Positions 25,320 to 36,475 of a DNA stretch of 64,000 bases are shown piece after piece; within the stretch, counting starts at the first letter, position 1; each line of letters begins with the position of its first letter. Where the stretch lies: contig NC_079134.1 of assembly GCF_945859705.1 (NCBI RefSeq), forward strand, positions 40,996,576-41,060,575. The letters are read 5' to 3'. Made by a program: the position numbers and the translations under genes. The DNA is from Episyrphus balteatus. Its lineage: Eukaryota > Arthropoda > Insecta > Diptera > Syrphidae. The notes beneath the pieces were generated by a model, which worked only from the letters and a program-made list of their open reading frames with translations, searched no databases and was not told the origin of the DNA.

Positions 25320-26215
25320 ATTAGTTCTTTATTAAGTAAGGCCTAAATGGAACAACTCCCATGGTAATGATACTGTTAATGAGTGGCAGGGAGAAGGGCC
25401 TTGCACAGGCCAAATTTGGGCACCTAGTTTTTTGTTGGGACCCTTTAAAAACACTTAACAAAACCAGTCTATTAAATATTTGAATTTCCGTTGGAGTTAT
25501 ATTTTTAATTGAACGACGAATTGCTATCAGCACCTTTTCACTTTTAAGAGCCTTCTTATACATTTTTGTTGATGATACTGCTGATGCGGGCCATGGTTCT
25601 TCTTAAGGCTAAATTTGGGAACTCAGATTTGTTATTAAAGCTCCCAAAAAACAAAATTTTGGTGGGCTTTATATTAAATTGAACGACGAATTGCTATCAG
25701 CGGCTTTTCACATTCAAGAGCCTTATTATACTTTTTTTGTTGATGATACTGTTAATGCGGGCCAAGTCCCTTCTTCAGGTCAAATTTAGGCACACAGTTT
25801 TTTGTTTGAAGCCCATAAAAATACTCAATAAAACCCGTTTATTAAATATTAAATTCTAGTTGGCTTTGCACTTAATTGAACGACGAATTGCTTTCAGCGT
25901 CTTTTCGCGTTTAACAGCGTTCTCATACTTTTTTTTGTTGACAATATTGTTAATTCAGGCCAATGCCCTTCTCCAGGCCAAATTTGGGACCCCAGTTTTT
26001 GTTTGGAGCCCCAAAAAACACTCAGCAAAATCCGTTAATTAAATATTAAATTTTTATTGACTTTGTATTTAATTGAACGAAGAATTGCTATCAGTGAATT
26101 TTCACGTGTAAGAAACTTCTTATACTTTTTTGTTAATGATACTGATAGCATGGACTAGGGCCCTTCTCCATGCTAAATTTGGACATCCAGCTTTTTGTTT
26201 GAAGGGATTAATGAG
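25320..26215 (+). repeat. Tandem array, about 197 bp unit, ~4.5 copies
   Basis: The block ATTGAACGACGAATTGCT recurs at about 25508, 25678, 25875 and 26072 (spacings 170, 197, 197). Each unit then carries TTTTCAC or TTTCGCG, AAGAGCCTTCTTATAC, GTTGATGATACTG, GCCAAATTTGGG and an AAAACACTCAACAAAACC-like block. A partial unit starts at 25320. The third and fourth units are least changed in length; the first full unit has a deletion of about 27 bases. The frames at 25321-25563 (-) and 25860-26042 (+) are by-products of the array. Divergence between units suggests an old minisatellite or decayed satellite fragment. Confidence 0.85.
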
Positions 26216-27371
26216 CAATTTATAAAGCTCGAAGTTTCATATTGAAAAAAACTGGTAACAATCACTTTTTTCTTTTCAAATAAGAAAAAGCAGATCTCTA
26301 ACCTCCCAAGGGGTCGTGACATTTTAACAACCATTGTCAAATGTCACATCAAATCACCAAGTCAATTCAATGAATTTTGACAGAATAACAGAAAAGATAA
26401 CGTCATTTTGTTAAAATGTCAAGGAAAAACAAAAAAAGAGAAGTAACAGCCTTTTTATTGTTGCACATAAATAAAATCATCATCAACAAGTTTTGAGATT
26501 CTGGACTCTATAGGCTTGGGGGCTACTACAACACCTCCTCTTCCACGCTAACTATGCATTCGCTTGTTCTTTTGATTCAATCTGATTTTGCAATAAAGTA
26601 TATCTCTCTCTTGACTCGAAGCTCTCGACATAGGGTGTAATGGCTTCGACTGGTGATGACCTTGCCAGAGACGGAGAATCATTGCAGCAGCAGTTTTATA
26701 GTTAACGTGATCGTATCGTGTCTTGCATATTTTTTTTTTGTATTTTATTTTATTCTGTTGTTTTTGTTTATTTCTTGGATTTTTTTTTGATTTTTTTAAT
26801 GATAATATTTTTATTTCTTATTTCATTTGTTGTATTATTATTTTTTTTTCTTGAGTTAAATAAAAATAAATTGCTTATGCTCGAAGAGATTTCATGTAGT
26901 TTAAGTGCAGTTCTTGGCCGCAGCCGCTTGCTGATGGCACTGCTGTGAATCTTGCTGTGAGAAAAACACGTTTTGTTGAAGTTTTACGATCACCACATCA
27001 GCATGGTAGGTACATTTGTATAGGAATTACGATGAGTATTTATCTACATAAAAGACTTCAACAACATCGCAGAAAATACTCTTTTTTTTTTTTTTTGTGT
27101 AAGTTCAATTGAGAATTGAGGTGAATGTTCGCATCGCCATGTCAGTTTGCTTTTGTTTCTTTTTTGTTTCTTTTTTGTTGCAATTATTGATTGCAAATTT
27201 TATTTAAATTACTTTGAAAAAAATTCCGCAAATATTTTTAGGAACAAATTTGGAACGATCCTTAACAAAGGACTGATCATTTTAATTCAGAGTTCAACAA
27301 AGAGTTAAATTTGTGTTTATAGGTAAAGAAGGTTAAAACGACAATTTTGGACGAATTAATGGAAAAAGTTG
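26216..27371. other. Unique stretch with a GC-richer island
   Basis: 26500-26710 and 26880-27010 are less AT-rich and carry CAG-type motifs (GCAGCAGCAG at 26686, GGCCGCAGCCGCTTGCTG at 26920). A 21-codon frame starts at 26640 and includes Gln-Gln-Gln but has no donor site at its end. This could be regulatory or untranslated exon DNA; nothing proves it. Confidence 0.35.
26318..26421. repeat. Short inverted repeat around TGACATTTTAACAA
   Basis: TGACATTTTAACAA at 26318-26331 is the exact inverse of TTGTTAAAATGTCA at 26408-26421. The 76-base interior contains further TGTCA/TGACA motifs. It may be a small MITE remnant; the ends do not show a convincing target duplication. Confidence 0.55.
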
Positions 27372-27826
27372 GGGAGCTGGTCAAAATTCTGACTTTAAAA
27401 TTCTGATTTAGGTTGGTATTTTCTTAACTGCTTGCTGTTTAACCATCACAAATTATTTTCAAACTGCTTAGAGTACTGATTTTCTTATAACTCACATCTA
27501 TTCGAGTATACCCTTGAAATCTAATTATAGCAACGATGTTGTGTGATAAAGTATATTGCTTTACTTATTTAATGTTTTTAATATCAATTTTTGTTTAACT
27601 AATCAAATAATGTTCAATTATTATTTTTTGAAGATATTTATCAATAAAAACCTTTTCTCAATATTTTTAAATTTATTGATTTATCAAAAAAAACACTTTT
27701 AACATTTTCCAAACCCTTTTTGTATTTTGGCAGAATTTTGTAAAACAGAATTTTGAAAAGCAAAATTAAAAAAAGCAGAATTTTGACAAAAGAATTTTGA
27801 CAACGGCAGAATTTTGATACCAACCC
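27372..27826. mobile_element. Foldback-like element with minisatellite TIRs, copy 1
   Basis: The element begins GGGAGCTGGTCAAAATTCTG and ends with the inverse, CAGAATTTTGATACCAACCC. It is flanked by an exact 9 bp direct repeat, AAAAAGTTG (27363-27371 and 27827-27835). The right arm holds repeated GCAGAATTTTG(A)AAAA units of about 15 bases; the left arm has only two or three. The interior next to the right arm (AACATTTTCCAAACCC) is shared in inverse form with the second copy at about 30140. Tandem-repeat-filled inverted termini and 9 bp duplications are features of Drosophila Foldback elements; whether this is the same superfamily is inference. No transposase. Confidence 0.8.
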
Positions 27827-29981
27827 AAAAAGTTGATCACTGAATGGTTCCACAAAGCTATGTAATCTTTCAAATCGTAGTAAGAGCTTCCCTCCATTAG
27901 TTGTCCTTTCCAAATTGTTCAGTCTTGATTTCTAGAACAATTCATGTATTTTTACTTTTTCCACTATTCGTCTTAGTGAAAGTTTGAGGTGCCTGTCCAT
28001 TGAGTTGCAAATAATTCAGCAACCAGGCCTCGAAGAAACTTTTGCTTTTAAGTTATGTCTAATTCGATAGATTAAGAAGAAATTTTTGAAAATGTTTTTT
28101 TTTTTGGGAAAATAAAAAAAAAAATAGATTTGTAAGTTTTTTTAACCTAAACGCATAGCCTTGTTTACTGTGAACTCATATCTGTGAACCAATACTTATT
28201 TCGAGACTTTGGTCAGAAAATATCTGCGTTCGAATGTATGAAAAAAATGTTACGTATACGCTACAGTGACCCCACTTTTGTATAATTAAGACCCGATTTT
28301 TAAATCTTCTAATAAACAGTCAGTTAACTGTCTGACGAATAAAGATATTATAAGGCTCATGAATAATCAGATAAGAACATTGGATTTTTCAATAAAGAAA
28401 GTTCACCTAGTTAGCTTTTGTACAGATAAACAAAAAACAAAATGTCAAATTCAAAGATATTCTATATTAAACGTTATTTTTATACATAATTGTGTTAGTT
28501 TTCTTGCGTTCCGCTGTTTTTTTTTATCAATATTTTGTTCAAAGTAGCTTTGACAGTTAACACAATATTTTTGTTAAAATTATTCCTTAGAATAATTTAT
28601 ATTCGTCTCTTAAAGAAGCAGAGTTTTATTCTAGGAATAAGCCATAATCTGACTGTTGATAAATTGATTTTTTCTAGGTATATCTATGGAATAAGTACTA
28701 ACTGACTTTGTAACTAACTATTGAAAAATTGGCCCTTACACGAGTAAATTAGCAAATGTTACGTATACGCCACAGTGACTCTCATATATGCATATTTACA
28801 CGAGTGACAATTTGTCAGATGTTTGCCGTCATAGCTATTTACTGTCATTATCATTATATAATAATTTAATGTTGAAATCGTATTTATTGACAATAATTAA
28901 TAATAATTTGCTAAATTCACTTGTGGTATTGAAAACTTAGGTATAAAACATTTCCTTTGGCTTATTTGGTATCTGGTAGTGGCAATGAAACGTATTTCGA
29001 ATAGTTTGACCGAGTTATTTCTGAGTTAAAACCATAGGATATAATATCTTTTCATCCCGAATTCAGAAGTTTTTCAATTTTTTCAGAGTTTTTCAGAATT
29101 TGGTTTGAACTGATCTCTTGAAGATAGTGCCTTTCCTATTCACACCTGCCTAAGATTTGCTCCATAACAAGAAGAAATGGAATGAAGGGTTGAAATGTTA
29201 TTAATTAAGTTGATTTATGCTCAATTGAAGACGGAATTCATAATGTCAAAAAAAAAATGTAGAAATTCGCTGGTTTTTAGGTGGTCTTTTCTACGTGTTG
29301 AGATTTTAAAGTGCTTGTTGATTTACAATCGACTGCATACAAGCTCCACCATAGGTATTATAACATTCTAATAAGTAGAAACGCCAAACGATTTGTTGTA
29401 TTTTCTAACGATTTTTGTAGGAGCTACATAGACGAAGGGGAAGAAGAAATAGCTGCTAACAAACGAAAGCTCCATCTGGGAGATTTCTTATCAGGCCAGG
29501 TTCCGCATTACAACCACTTTAACCTTACTTAATTTTGGTTCACCCAACTCATTTGAATCAGTATTTCCAGCATTCTTAGTTCAGCTACCATCGTAATGTG
29601 GCTTTGAAATTCACGAAAAAGATGGTGAATCTTGACTTAAAAATCTTGGTTTTGCTTAGTTGCTTTAAAGCCATATCTACTGGTACGTGCTGACTAAAGT
29701 CTTGCATAAAGCATTTAGACTGCCGAACAGTGTGGTTTCTCTATATTAAGTAAATAAAAGCCTCACCTCTAACTTGTAAGTTAGTAAAGTTGTGGGTAGG
29801 CTTAACAGTATGACTTAAAACAGGTTTCAAGCTTGTTGACTTTTCGTCTATCAAAACAAAAGCAGAACAGCTTGCAAATCTAAGGCTCTATTAACTCGTT
29901 TATTTCGGTCGTTTTCGTTATAATAGTTTTATATTACTTTTCCTTTATTTTTTAAAACTATGAGAACTGAGAGAAATTTTC
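27827..29981. other. Unassigned stretch with a family F fragment and a direct repeat
   Basis: Outside the family F fragment (28010-28232) no gene is recognised. A 22-base near-identical motif around TTACGTATACGC, continuing as TACAGTGAC or CACAGTGAC, occurs at about 28250 and 28757. The 73-codon frame at 29311-29532 carries an acidic stretch but no family I recognise. Confidence 0.45.
28010..28232 (+). repeat. Family F repeat fragment
   Basis: This resembles 48660-48910: a TTCAGCAACC start, then AGAAACTTTTG, TTAAGTTATG, ATTCGATAGAT, the TTTTAACCTAAACGCATAGC block, TGTGAACTCATATCTGTGAA and GAAAATATCTGCGTTCGAAT. It is strongly diverged but collinear. Confidence 0.6.
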
Positions 29982-30558
29982 GGGTTGGGGTCAAAATTCT
30001 TTTGTCAAAATTCTGCTTTCAAAATTCTGCTTTACAAAATTCTGCTTTCAAAATTCTGCTTTTCAAAATTCTGTTTTTCAAAATTTTGTTTTTCAATATT
30101 CTGCTTTTCATAATTCTGTTTTTCAAAATTCTGCAAAAAATTAAAAAAGGGTTTTGAAAATGTTAAAAAGCGTGCGCTTTCAAAATTTCTTAATTTGTCA
30201 AATAAAGATGAATATTCAAAAATTTGAATAAGAAAAGGAATATCTTGTATCAAACAACATCGGTTCCAATAAGTTATAGATTTTATTTGAAAGAAATTCA
30301 GTCTATGCATTTTAAAAAATATTTGCGACACTTAAACAAAAAAAATTTAGGAAAGTACCATATTGAATTACATTAATGAGGTGTATTTTTTTAGTCAGCG
30401 TATATGCTATAAAAAAAAAACAGAATTGACAGAATTTTTTTGTTCAAGTATAATGCTGGCAGAATTTTAAAAAGCAGAATTTTAAAAAGCAGAATTTTGA
30501 AAAACAGAATTTTCTTTAAAAAAGCAGAATTTTAAAGCCAGAATTTTGACCCGATCCC
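29982..30558. mobile_element. Foldback-like element with minisatellite TIRs, copy 2
   Basis: It starts GGGTTGGGGTCAAAATTCT and ends AGAATTTTGACCCGATCCC. An exact 9 bp direct repeat, GAAATTTTC, flanks it (29973-29981 and 30559-30567). The left arm has about ten units of TTTTCAAAATTCTGC (15 bp) across 29994-30132, and the right arm has the inverse, GCAGAATTTTGAAAA, across 30435-30545. The interior near 30140-30240 (AAGGGTTTTGAAAATGTTAA) is shared with the first copy. The frames at 29960-30157 (+) and 30032-30331 (-) are translations of the minisatellite (Lys-Ile-Leu-Phe and Glu-Lys-Gln-Asn-Phe repeats), not genes. Confidence 0.85.
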
Positions 30559-30567
30559 GAAATTTTC

Positions 30568-32968
30568 ACGCTATCGACAATTTTTCTTTTTCTCGCAAAA
30601 AAACTTGATTTGACGTTTAATTCCGCTTTCGAACGATCAACAAGATAGTACTAAAAGTGTTAATTGTGAAAAAATTTAATGCCTCCAAAAAAAATGTTTT
30701 TTTCTTAAATCAGTTGAAGCCAACTCTTCTCACTCTCCGTTGTCGATTTGATGCATTTCAAGTCATTAAAATATTTAAATTTTGTTATAAAATGTTTATT
30801 TAATAGCTTCAAACTAAATACTACCTCATTTGCTAATTCAACGTTGGTAACTTTTAATGCCACATCAAGACACACACATGGATCGTTACTCGTTACTATT
30901 CTGGGCAAACACCTTCTATTTTTTCCGTCATAGTATTTCAAACTTTCAGTAAAAATAAAAAAATTAAAAAAACAAACTCAATACCCTAGTTCATTATTTA
31001 TTTCACCTGTTTCGTTGGGATTTTATTACCTTTTGCTGGTGCAGCCATAGTTCCAACTCAAGACAGCGCATGTACAATCTCTTACCTTCTTTCATTTTTT
31101 TTTCTTGTTTTTGTTGCTATAGGTTTTTTTTTACTACCTTAAACCTCTTGCGTTTTATTTATCGTTTGTTGGTTTTATTTTTTTTGTAATTTTAGCTTCA
31201 AATTCTCTTCGGTTTGAAACCTGGGTGTGTTCCACATTTTCGCATAGATACATTTGTATCTACACAATCAATTTTCTGAAAGTTGTTGAATTTCAATTGA
31301 ATCGACTGCACACACAGCTCTCAAACACAAAGAAATACAAAACAATTCGTACTTAAATTTGCAAAAAGAAAAAAACGTGAACTCAGGTAATCATATAGCA
31401 AAAACGAGGTAAGGAAGGCTACAAATTTAATCTGCCACCCGGTCTTTGGGTTGGGCCCACCAGCACCACTCTACGACTCCTAGACTCCACTCCATTTCTA
31501 TTATATGTATCTGTATTTGTATATAGACATTCTATTGATGTTGCTGCTGGCTGGTGCTGGCTGTGGAATTGCCTGTTTGACTTCTCTGACATTCTTGCCC
31601 TCTAGCGAGCGCGCATGGGGAATTTCAGAAAACTGCCAACCTAACCAACCATTTCCAAAGCTCCCAGCCAAACAACCAGCCAGCTAGCTAGAGCCAACAG
31701 CAAAAGTTAGGTAAGACTTTGCCCTGGGAGAAATTTTCAGTGAGTTGTATGAATTTGACGTTTTTATATAGCAAAATGGTAACAAGCGCAACAAGTGATT
31801 CCAAATGGGGAATACAATAAAACAAGAAAGACAAAAAAAAAAAAATAGAAAGGAAAAGAGATCACACCGTAACCTGACGACCGACGAACGACGATGTTGG
31901 ATGCATGGGAAAAGTGTAGGAGTTTGGTAATAATTTACACTGTGAGGTGCTCAGTGGAACAAAAAAAAAAAAGGCAACCCTATCCGAGTGAATCTTTCAT
32001 ATTTATCTACACTTTACAGTCTACTCTACAGTCTATATTATACCCAGGCAACACAAAAAGACATCCGTGTTGTGGATTAAATATTCATTCGTATATTTAC
32101 ACTGACTCTGTCGGAAACTCCATTGCCGTTATAGGTAGCTATAGTGCAAGTGCTTTGCACAGCAGTAGAAATTGGTTTAGAAAGAGCATTTCAAATTGAC
32201 AATGTGTCAGTGTAAATCTTGCAGATATTATGTGCGTTGTTGTGTGCTTTTCGATTACGAGATTGTTTATGTTTATTTGAGTAGATTGATCGGAATTGTG
32301 GTGAAAAGTTGAAAAATTTAATGTTTAATGGGTCTATTTCATGGATGTGTCTAGAGACATAATAATTTTGAACAGCTTTTTGTAATAATTTGTGGCGGGC
32401 GTACTGGTTAACTCGTTGGATACTAACGCAAGAATTTTTCCGTTCAAATTCAGTCTTAATAACCATTTTTTCATCAAGCGACGAGTTTACAAAGCCTACA
32501 GGACTGTACTTATTGCCCTTAATCATTTAGATTCCGTGGAAAGTAGTATAGGTCCCTTTCATTCTTGAAAAGTTGTAACTCAGTAAGCCTTGGTTTTTTG
32601 TGCATTTTTTTTTTTTTTTTTTTTTTTGTTGCTTTAACAGGTTCTCCAAGATTCAATCCTACTGATTTTCAATAAGAAGGTAAGCGAGTTCAAGTTTCTG
32701 AGAACCTTATCAGAGTTTTCCCTCACTTGTAGTGACAAAAAATAGGCCACCACAGATCTGGAAAATGAAAATTCTTATAGTTCCCAGAATCTGAAATATT
32801 ACCTATTGGACCTCAGATGAAGACCCTTGTTAGAAAGAATAGTACAAAACTTGAAAGTCGATAAAGTGCTACACGAATTGGAAGCTTTCTTACTTACTTA
32901 TAATTTAGAGGATTTCGGTCACAAACAAAAAACTTTCCACCCAGCTCAGTCCTTAGCTGGCTGTCTAC
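30568..32968. other. Unassigned stretch with a GC-richer island
   Basis: 31200-32230 is less AT-rich and richer in CA/GCTG words (GCTGCTGGCTGGTGCTGG at about 31540, AGCCAGCTAGCTAGAGCC at 31678). The frames at 31894-32199 (+) and 32191-32526 (-, 111 codons) have no recognisable domain. It might hold regulatory DNA or untranslated exons. I found no splice-site-bounded coding exon. Confidence 0.4.
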
Positions 32969-32972
32969 ATTT

Positions 32973-33478
32973 CGTCGGCGTAAAGCAAAATTGTTCTAAA
33001 TCCACTTTTTACCGAAAATGAGTTAATGATGCAGTTTTAATAATTTGAGGATGATCTTTCTGAATTTAAAAACCGTTTTTGTCAAAAAAATTTCATTCCG
33101 CAGATAATATAATTTAATGGGATATAGAACAATAAAAACATCAGGGAAGTAGCCTTTTGAAAATGAGCCCGAGTATTCTTGATTGTTCTAAGTCCCATTA
33201 TATTTTGTTCTAAGTCCACTTTTTTTTTAAGGAAAAAACGTACTTGTATTGGAATTGTTCTATCTACAATTTTGGGTTTTTAGTTTTAAAAAATATGCAC
33301 CTACTAATGAGTTAAACTTGTATATTTTATTCAAGAGAAAATAACAAACTTTATAAAAAAACATAATTTGAATGGCAAACGAGCTGAAAATTGTCGCTTT
33401 AAACCAATTTGAAACTTAAAAATCGTCCCCTGTAAAATTAGCTTTTTGTGACTTGAATAATTTTGCTTTACGGCGACG
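32973..33478. mobile_element. MITE with CGTCGGCGTAAAGC ends
   Basis: CGTCGGCGTAAAGCAAAATT at 32973 is the inverse, with one mismatch, of AATTTTGCTTTACGGCGACG ending at 33478. ATTT lies on both outer sides (32969-32972 and 33479-33482), a possible 4 bp target duplication. An inner inverted pair, TAATGGGATATAGAACAA and TTGTTCTAAGTCCCATTA, sits at about 33116 and 33184. It abuts the reverse-transcriptase relic to the right, so it may have inserted into it. No coding potential. Confidence 0.65.
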
Positions 33479-33485
33479 ATTTGTG

Positions 33486-33890
33486 CACATTAAGTTGGTT
33501 GAGGGTGTTTTATTGATCGAGCACAATATCTAAGATGAAGTCTTTCTCTGCGACACGTTGCCAAATCAATTTTTTCCACTTCCGTCTCACAATCGCAAAC
33601 GCAGCACTAACAACTCAATTCATTCTTCCAATAATTTCAATGTGTTCCCCATAAGCGACGAGATTAAAAGCCTTTGAAAAAATTACGCCACTTATGCAGA
33701 CTCATAAATTTGCTCACAATTGTTTCAAACACTATGTTAAAGAGGTTGCATGATAGCTAATTGCCTTTTCGTAAAACCATGTGGACATCAATGTTTTGGG
33801 TGAGATTTTGGCTGTCTTTGACGGAACAGAATTCTCAATTCTCATGTTCCACTAAGCGAACGAGTTTAGCAGGGATCTCATACTCATAAC
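33486..33890 (-). pseudogene. Decayed non-LTR reverse transcriptase fragment
   Basis: Reading the minus strand from about 33883, one frame gives YEIPAKLVRLVE, then after a stop LRKGN, stop, LSCNLFNIVFETIV, and in a shifted frame LVAYGEHIEIIGR and VSAAFAIVRR. This order matches the RTE-like/insect non-LTR reverse transcriptase core: YGIPxKLVRL, then GLRQGDxLSxxLFNIxLE, then the catalytic YADD followed by IDIIGR. The catalytic YADD is changed to YGEH, and there are at least four stops and one frameshift, so it is dead. It covers roughly 130 residues of a protein usually near 1000. The exact clade cannot be fixed from so short a relic. Confidence 0.7.
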
Positions 33891-34080
33891 GAGTCTATAT
33901 AACAAGTTTCATTTTTTTATTTTTAACCCCACACTGTTACAAAAGTTATGGTGGATTCTGATGAATAACGTAGGTCACTGATTGTAGCAAGCTTACGTAG
34001 CATGAGGGGGGTCAAGTTGCATGAAAGATCGTTAAGACAAGAGGATTCAGAAATAGTAAAAGAAACTGATTCAAAGTCCT

Positions 34081-34347
34081 GCATTGGCCGCTACCGAAAA
34101 TTTTGTCTGGTTGGTTACGATTAATGTTTTGGAGAATGGTCTAAGAAGTTATAGCCCCAGAACCTGTCATGCGCCTGGTCCAAGTCGTAACTTTTTTTTC
34201 TTAAAGGCCTCCGCAGATGGAACTTCCAAACTGCTAAAAATGTTGATTTTAAATTATGTACCAGCTTTGCGAAACTGGACACATCTCGCTAGTGACCTAG
34301 ATGACGGAAAGTCTTATTTATTGAGGGCAATCTATGCTAAAATGTGA
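34081..34347 (+). pseudogene. Possible RTE-type LINE C-terminal fragment
   Basis: The 87-codon plus-strand frame ends with ALRNWTHLASDLDDGKSY and LLRAIYA. Many RTE-like LINE proteins of insects end with a segment of the pattern VRNWxxxAxDRxxWRxLLxxAxAH, and this frame fits it in order and spacing. It ends in a normal stop at 34345. It lies on the strand opposite to the reverse transcriptase core just upstream, so the two are either pieces of one inverted element or two insertions. The upstream two-thirds of the frame is not recognisable. Confidence 0.45.
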
Positions 34348-35790
34348 GCTCCGCTAATTTTCGATCGTAATTATTGTTCCACCAAACAATCCATTGACAA
34401 ATTTAGGCCTAACTTTTTGCTGCTAGATGTTCCCGTGTCAGCGAGATAACAAGGTGGTCAAGGTGTTGAAAATATCATGGTCGATCAATTATCCATCGCA
34501 AAAGAACCAAAACAGTGGGTTTCACGAAATTCTCAAGAAGTGGACAGGACGTCATTTTCTAAAAAAATCTTGGTCTGCACCCTCGTATAAAAATTGATAT
34601 AGCTATCATAGAGTAGGTATACTACCTATATTTATCATGTCTTTGGATATTTTTCCCTTTCTCAAAACAAAAAAAAAAAATCCAAACAAGGAAAGTTCTT
34701 CTCGTGCTGTCAACATCCAAAACCAAACAGAAGCCAATTTATATATTTTGCATAAATAAAACGTACATAAATATCAGGTGTACCAATACTTATTTGCAAA
34801 ATTTTCCTAATCTTTTTTTGATTAGTAATCAAACAAACAATAAAACTTTTCATTTATATACTCTCTCGTCTCGTGAATCGTGACTGACAACTGACTACCC
34901 AGTTACGGTCTTTCTATAAACGGAACTTTTCAACAATGTTGCACCATGCCAGCCAGTCAACTCAACCATATCCGGATCCGTGCTCCGTGCATCCCACAAA
35001 CAATAATATCCGTCAATTTAAATTCCATTAAAACAAGTGCTCCCAACTCTATTTGTGGCGCACACACGCCACCTACGTTCGTTATAAAAAATCGCAGTGG
35101 GCTGGTATATCTAAAATACAAAAGTTATGCCTTCTTTTCTTCCACATCTTTGGCTTAAAACAACTTTTTAAGATATCAAACCTTGCATGAAAGTACCTAA
35201 CCTATCTATTTGTGTTTTTTATCCAATATGAATAAGACATGAGACATGCCAAGTGCCAAGTGGACTGTAACAAAGTTGTTAATAATTGCGTACCCAAAGA
35301 GTAAATAATAATACAAAAATTATTACTATACAGCCCTCTGTACTTTGTAGTAGTCTATCTAAATGTCAATATTTATCAACAGGTGTACAAAATGGTTTTT
35401 TTTTTACTGAAAATGCAAAATAAATTTTACGAAAACAAAACGAATCCTACATAAAAATGTAAACGACACGAAAAGGAGTGGTAAACAAGAAGAAGCAAAT
35501 AAAAAAAAAAAAAAAAAGTGTCGAGAAAGTAATAACATTGGTATTTATGACATTGTTGACATTTGAGCGTATGCCATTGAGAATACTGTTAAATATCACG
35601 TCAAGTTTTTTTAGTGGGGTTTTTTTTTGTTTCTTGTCAAGAGTGACAAGTGAAATTATGTGTTTTACAAACAAATAAAATTTTTTTTTTTCTTAATGAC
35701 CAAGCTCCTGGGAAATTATAGGTTTTATGTTTTTTTTTTTTTTAAATTAACTTAGGAGTTTCTTGGAGAAGAAATTATTTTTTGTATAAA
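34348..35790. other. Unassigned AT-rich stretch
   Basis: No gene or shared repeat recognised. Short frames at 34946-35158 and 35447-35678 have no domain and random composition. Confidence 0.5.
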
Positions 35791-36475
35791 ATTTTATTTT
35801 TGGTTTCGATGACAATTCGAACGTTTATACTAAAGTTTTTAGACATTTTACACGAATCATTGGCTTTTTGGGAATCAATAACAGATTTTACTGTCTCTTC
35901 AAAAAAAAAAAAACACCCTTTCATCTATATTTTTCTGATGAAAACTCTATATTCTTGCTTTCTATCCCAAATTCTATGTTTTTTTTTTTTTGTTTTCACT
36001 CAAGATTCTTGTTTTTAATTTCAAAAGTAACATAATTGCTGAATTTCAATAGGGTACCACATTCAATTTACCCATATTTTTCTACACATTAAAAAAAAAA
36101 AAAAAACACCCTTTCACATGACAAAAATGTATAGACTTATTTTAATCGTGGCTCCCATGGGAAAGACAACATTTTTAATAAAATTAGTAAGGGTAACTTT
36201 TATATCATTGATTTTATGGGACTTATCGCGGATTTTCCTTATTTCCCAAAGAAACACCCTTTCACCTAAAATATTTGTATAGACTGCTTAGATTCTTGTT
36301 TTTTTTTTTATGAATGAATTATTTGTACCAATTTTCGTTGATTTTACATTTTTGTCCCAGTTTTTGTGGTAGGTAAACCTACTAATTCCGAATTTATTCA
36401 TTTCTTAAAAAAAAAAAAACACCCTTTTACACAAAATAATTTTGTAGGCTTTTTAGATTCAAAACAACCAAATTA
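35791..36475 (+). repeat. Degenerate tandem repeat, block 1 (AACACCCTTTCACC)
   Basis: AAAACACCCTTTCAC-type motifs occur at about 35911, 36105, 36253 and 36418 (spacings near 147-195). Each is followed by ATATTTGTATAGAC, a GATTCTTGTTT-like block and a line such as AATTTCAATAGGGTACC. The whole block aligns collinearly with 37800-38480, so it was duplicated as a unit after the tandem repeats had diverged. The frame at 35782-36018 comes from the repeat. Confidence 0.8.

Noticed and set aside
26640..26705. Short ATG frame with Gln-Gln-Gln in a GC-richer patch
   Set aside because: Only 21 codons with no donor or acceptor signal; not enough to call an exon.
32191..32526. 111-codon minus-strand frame
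   Set aside because: Considered as a possible exon, but no motif, splice context or repeat support; judged to be chance.
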